Positions 62,479 through 64,000 of a DNA stretch of 64,000 bases are shown piece after piece. The notes beneath the pieces are model-generated. The model saw only the letters and a list, made by a program, of their open reading frames with translations, made no database searches and was not told the DNA's origin. Location of the stretch: contig NZ_FOCI01000003.1 of the NCBI RefSeq assembly GCF_900110065.1, forward strand, positions 1 through 64,000, read 5' to 3'. Both the position numbers and the translations under genes were made by a program. Position 1 is the first letter of the stretch, and each line of letters opens with the position of its first letter. The stretch comes from Loktanella fryxellensis. Lineage in GTDB: Bacteria; Pseudomonadota; Alphaproteobacteria; Rhodobacterales; Rhodobacteraceae.

Positions 62479-62867
62479 GGCGGCTCCCTTCGTGCGGTCG
62501 GGCGAACAGTGGCACGGGTGCGGGGTGGGGGAAAGGGCAGGTGGCCCCGGCACGGTCGCCTCCGGCTGCGTCACCGCCGCCCTCAAGACGTGATGACGCG
62601 TCCACCCGCGCGCCGTACCGGCCGCACGCCACATTCCAGAAAACGCTCACCGCGCAGCATACACATCGCACCATCAGGCGAGGCGCCGCACCGACCGCCC
62701 GTGCCGCCTTGGCGTGGACCACACCCGCCCCCACAGACATCGCCCCGTCGTCACAGCGAACGCCGCGCCCGGGTCCCCCGTTCTTCTGGTCAAAAATATC
62801 CCGGGGGGTGGCCGCGCAGCGGACGGGGGGCTGGCCCCCCAGCGACACCGGCCACCGCACACAAGGG
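62479..62867. other. 389-bp gap between the HAD cluster and fabI
   Basis: No gene is recognised. The stretch contains the fabI-side repeat/terminator element (62781-62840, listed separately) and should contain the promoter of the HAD-led cluster. No convincing -35/-10 pair was found on the minus strand within 150 bp of the HAD start. Confidence 0.5.
62781..62840 (-). repeat. Intergenic repeat/terminator element, copy 2 (after fabI)
   Basis: Read on the minus strand, GGGGGGC-CA-GCCCCCC (62840-62825) is followed by a 24-nt spacer region, then CCCGGGATATTT and GACCAGAAGAA. It is the same order as the copy after aapP, and both lie at the 3' side of a gene they share orientation with. It begins 27 bp after the fabI stop, so it most likely terminates the fab transcript. 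Confidence 0.65.
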
Positions 62868-63653
62868 TCAGAGGTTGTCGGCCTGCGGCATGCCCAGCAC
62901 ATGGAATCCGCCGTCCACGCGGATGATCTCGCCGTTGGTATAGGCGCCCGCGTCGGACGCGAGGTAGACCGCCGTGCCGCCCACTGCCTCCAGCGTGGCA
63001 TTGGACCGCGCGGGGGTGTTCATTTCCGTGTGGCGGAAGGTGCGGCGCGCGCCGGTGATGGCAGAGCCTGCCAGCGTCTTCATCGGGCCGGGGCTGATCG
63101 CGTTCACGCGGATGCCCTGCGGGCCAAGGTCGTTGGCCAGATAGCGCACGGCGCTTTCCAGCGCGGCCTTGGCCACGCCCATCACGTTGTAGAACGGCGT
63201 GACGCGGTTGCTGCCCTGATAGGTGAGGGTCAGGATCGTGCCGCCATCCGGCATCAGCTCTGCGGCGCGCCGCGCCACGTCGATCAGCGAATAGCACGAG
63301 ATGGTCAGCGCGGTCTGGAAGTTGGCGCGGCTGGTGTTGCTGAACCGCCCCGCCAGTTCGGACTTGTCCGCAAAGGCGATGGCATGGACGACGAAGTCGA
63401 TGGTGCCCCAGCGGTCCTTCAACGAGGCGAACGCCGCATCCATGCTGGCATCGTCGGTCACGTCCACGTCGATCATGATGTCCGACCCGACGCTGGCCGC
63501 CAGAGGCGCCAGCCGCTTGCCGAACGCTTCGCCCTGATAGGTGAAGGCCAGTTCGGCCCCGGCCTCCGACATGGCCTTGGCGATGCCCCAGGCGATGGAC
63601 CGTTCGTTCGCGACCCCCATGACGAGGCCGCGTTTCCCCTGCAATCCGATCAT
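62868..63653 (-). CDS. fabI: Enoyl-[acyl-carrier-protein] reductase (NADH)
   Basis: Last reduction step of each fatty-acid elongation cycle and the target of triclosan-type inhibitors. The 261-residue SDR-fold protein has MIGLQGKRGLVMGVANERSI, the Tyr-x6-Lys catalytic pair (YNVMGVAK), LTLTYQGSNRVTPFYN and the substrate loop AGSAITGARR. The ATG at 63653 is preferred over a GTG one codon earlier; GGGAG lies 9 nt upstream. It begins 6 nt after the fabB stop. Confidence 0.95.
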   Translation of the reverse strand: MIGLQGKRGLVMGVANERSIAWGIAKAMSEAGAELAFTYQGEAFGKRLAPLAASVGSDIMIDVDVTDDASMDAAFASLKDRWGTIDFVVHAIAFADKSELAGRFSNTSRANFQTALTISCYSLIDVARRAAELMPDGGTILTLTYQGSNRVTPFYNVMGVAKAALESAVRYLANDLGPQGIRVNAISPGPMKTLAGSAITGARRTFRHTEMNTPARSNATLEAVGGTAVYLASDAGAYTNGEIIRVDGGFHVLGMPQADNL

Positions 63654-63659
63654 CACTCT

Positions 63660-64000
63660 TTACTCCCTGAAGCGCGACAGCAGCATCGACCCGTTGGTGC
63701 CGCCGAACCCGAACGAATTGGTCATGATCGTGTCCAGCCCGGCGTCGTCGACCCGCGTGGTGGCAATCTCGGCCGGATCGAGGGCGGGGTCCAGCGTTTC
63801 GACGTTGATCGAGGGGGCGATGAAGTCGTCCTGCAGCATCAGCAGGCAATAGACCGCCTCCTGCACGCCTGTCGCGCCTTGGCTGTGGCCGGTCATCGAC
63901 TTGGTCGAGCTGATGGGTGGGGTGCTGCCCCGGCCGAAGACGCGGCGGACCGCCTCGACCTCGCCCACGTCGCCGACGGGGGTGCTGGTGCCGTGCGCGT
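63660..64000 (-). CDS. fabB: 3-oxoacyl-[acyl-carrier-protein] synthase I, C-terminal part (window edge)
   Basis: Elongating condensing enzyme. The visible 112 C-terminal residues contain both catalytic histidines: AHGTSTPVGD (first) and KSMTGHSQGATG (second), then MTNSFGFGGTNGSMLLSRF, the thiolase-fold end. The SQGATG sequence favours FabB over FabF. The chain runs off the right edge of the window. fabI follows 6 nt downstream, as in the fabA-fabB-fabI operons of alphaproteobacteria. Confidence 0.93.
   Translation of the reverse strand, partial: AHGTSTPVGDVGEVEAVRRVFGRGSTPPISSTKSMTGHSQGATGVQEAVYCLLMLQDDFIAPSINVETLDPALDPAEIATTRVDDAGLDTIMTNSFGFGGTNGSMLLSRFRE

Noticed and set aside
1-64000. CRISPR array, prophage, toxin-antitoxin pair or chromosomal origin
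   Set aside because: No regularly spaced repeats, phage structural genes, paired small toxin/antitoxin genes, or DnaA-box clusters were recognised; rpmH-rnpA here is not accompanied by dnaA.

Overview
The window reads as chromosomal DNA of a high-G+C alphaproteobacterium of the Rhodobacteraceae (Roseobacter/Loktanella-type). The reasons are the gene orders spc-alpha ribosomal operons followed by rplQ, rarA-crcB-rluC-ATP12, aapJQMP, rpmH-rnpA-yidD...yidC-engB-argB, opgG-x-opgH-opgC and fabB-fabI, together with two copies of a CCCGGGATATTT intergenic element of a kind I remember from Rhodobacterales. Most genes are closely packed, often with 1-4 nt start/stop overlaps.

Layout. 1-340: the right end of an IS5-family element, abutting the spc operon. 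341-5822: rplO, secY, adk, rpsM, rpsK, rpoA, rplQ (translation, secretion, transcription), with sigma70-like promoters readable before rplO and before rpsM. 5993-10161: a LuxR-type solo regulator, rarA, crcB, rluC and an ATP12 assembly factor. 10390-14914: the general L-amino-acid ABC importer aapJQMP. 15009-21509 (mostly minus strand): sixA, argB, engB, yidC, ttcA, a DUF3833 lipoprotein on the plus strand, yidD, rnpA, rpmH. 21801-25407: a TVP38-type membrane protein, a MerA/Lpd-like flavoprotein and an orphan histidine kinase. 25466-25542: tRNA-Arg(ACG), followed by about 1.28 kb with no recognisable gene.

26821-33684 is a metal (zinc) locus. It holds a CDF transporter with an atypical metal site, a four-gene import-type operon (DUF2796 His-rich periplasmic protein, MacB/LolD-type ATPase, FtsX-type permease, DUF3299 protein) preceded by a near-perfect Zur-type palindrome, a 2-hydroxyacid dehydrogenase, and a ZitB-like CDF exporter with an SmtB/CzrA-like ArsR sensor. 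Import and export are thus under opposite zinc sensors within 2.6 kb. 33940-38996: DUF2177 protein, metH and a Gly-rich membrane protein. 39336-44154: the osmoregulated periplasmic glucan operon opgG, a 61-residue opgI-like gene, opgH and opgC. 44100-56777: oligopeptidase B, single-chain 5-oxoprolinase/hydantoinase, a transglutaminase-like protein, a PhnD/selenate-type ABC importer with fused permease, katG and a cupin. 56787-62478 (minus): a cluster of a HAD dehalogenase, alpha/beta hydrolase, serine/threonine dehydratase, enol-lactonase-like hydrolase, Tet-type MFS and Zn alcohol dehydrogenase. 62868-64000 (minus): fabB (cut by the window edge) and fabI.

The best candidates for something less described are the Zur-box-controlled DUF2796/FtsX/DUF3299 operon, the tiny opgI-like protein, the structured metH leader and the unassigned stretch after tRNA-Arg. 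No CRISPR array, prophage or toxin-antitoxin system was seen.
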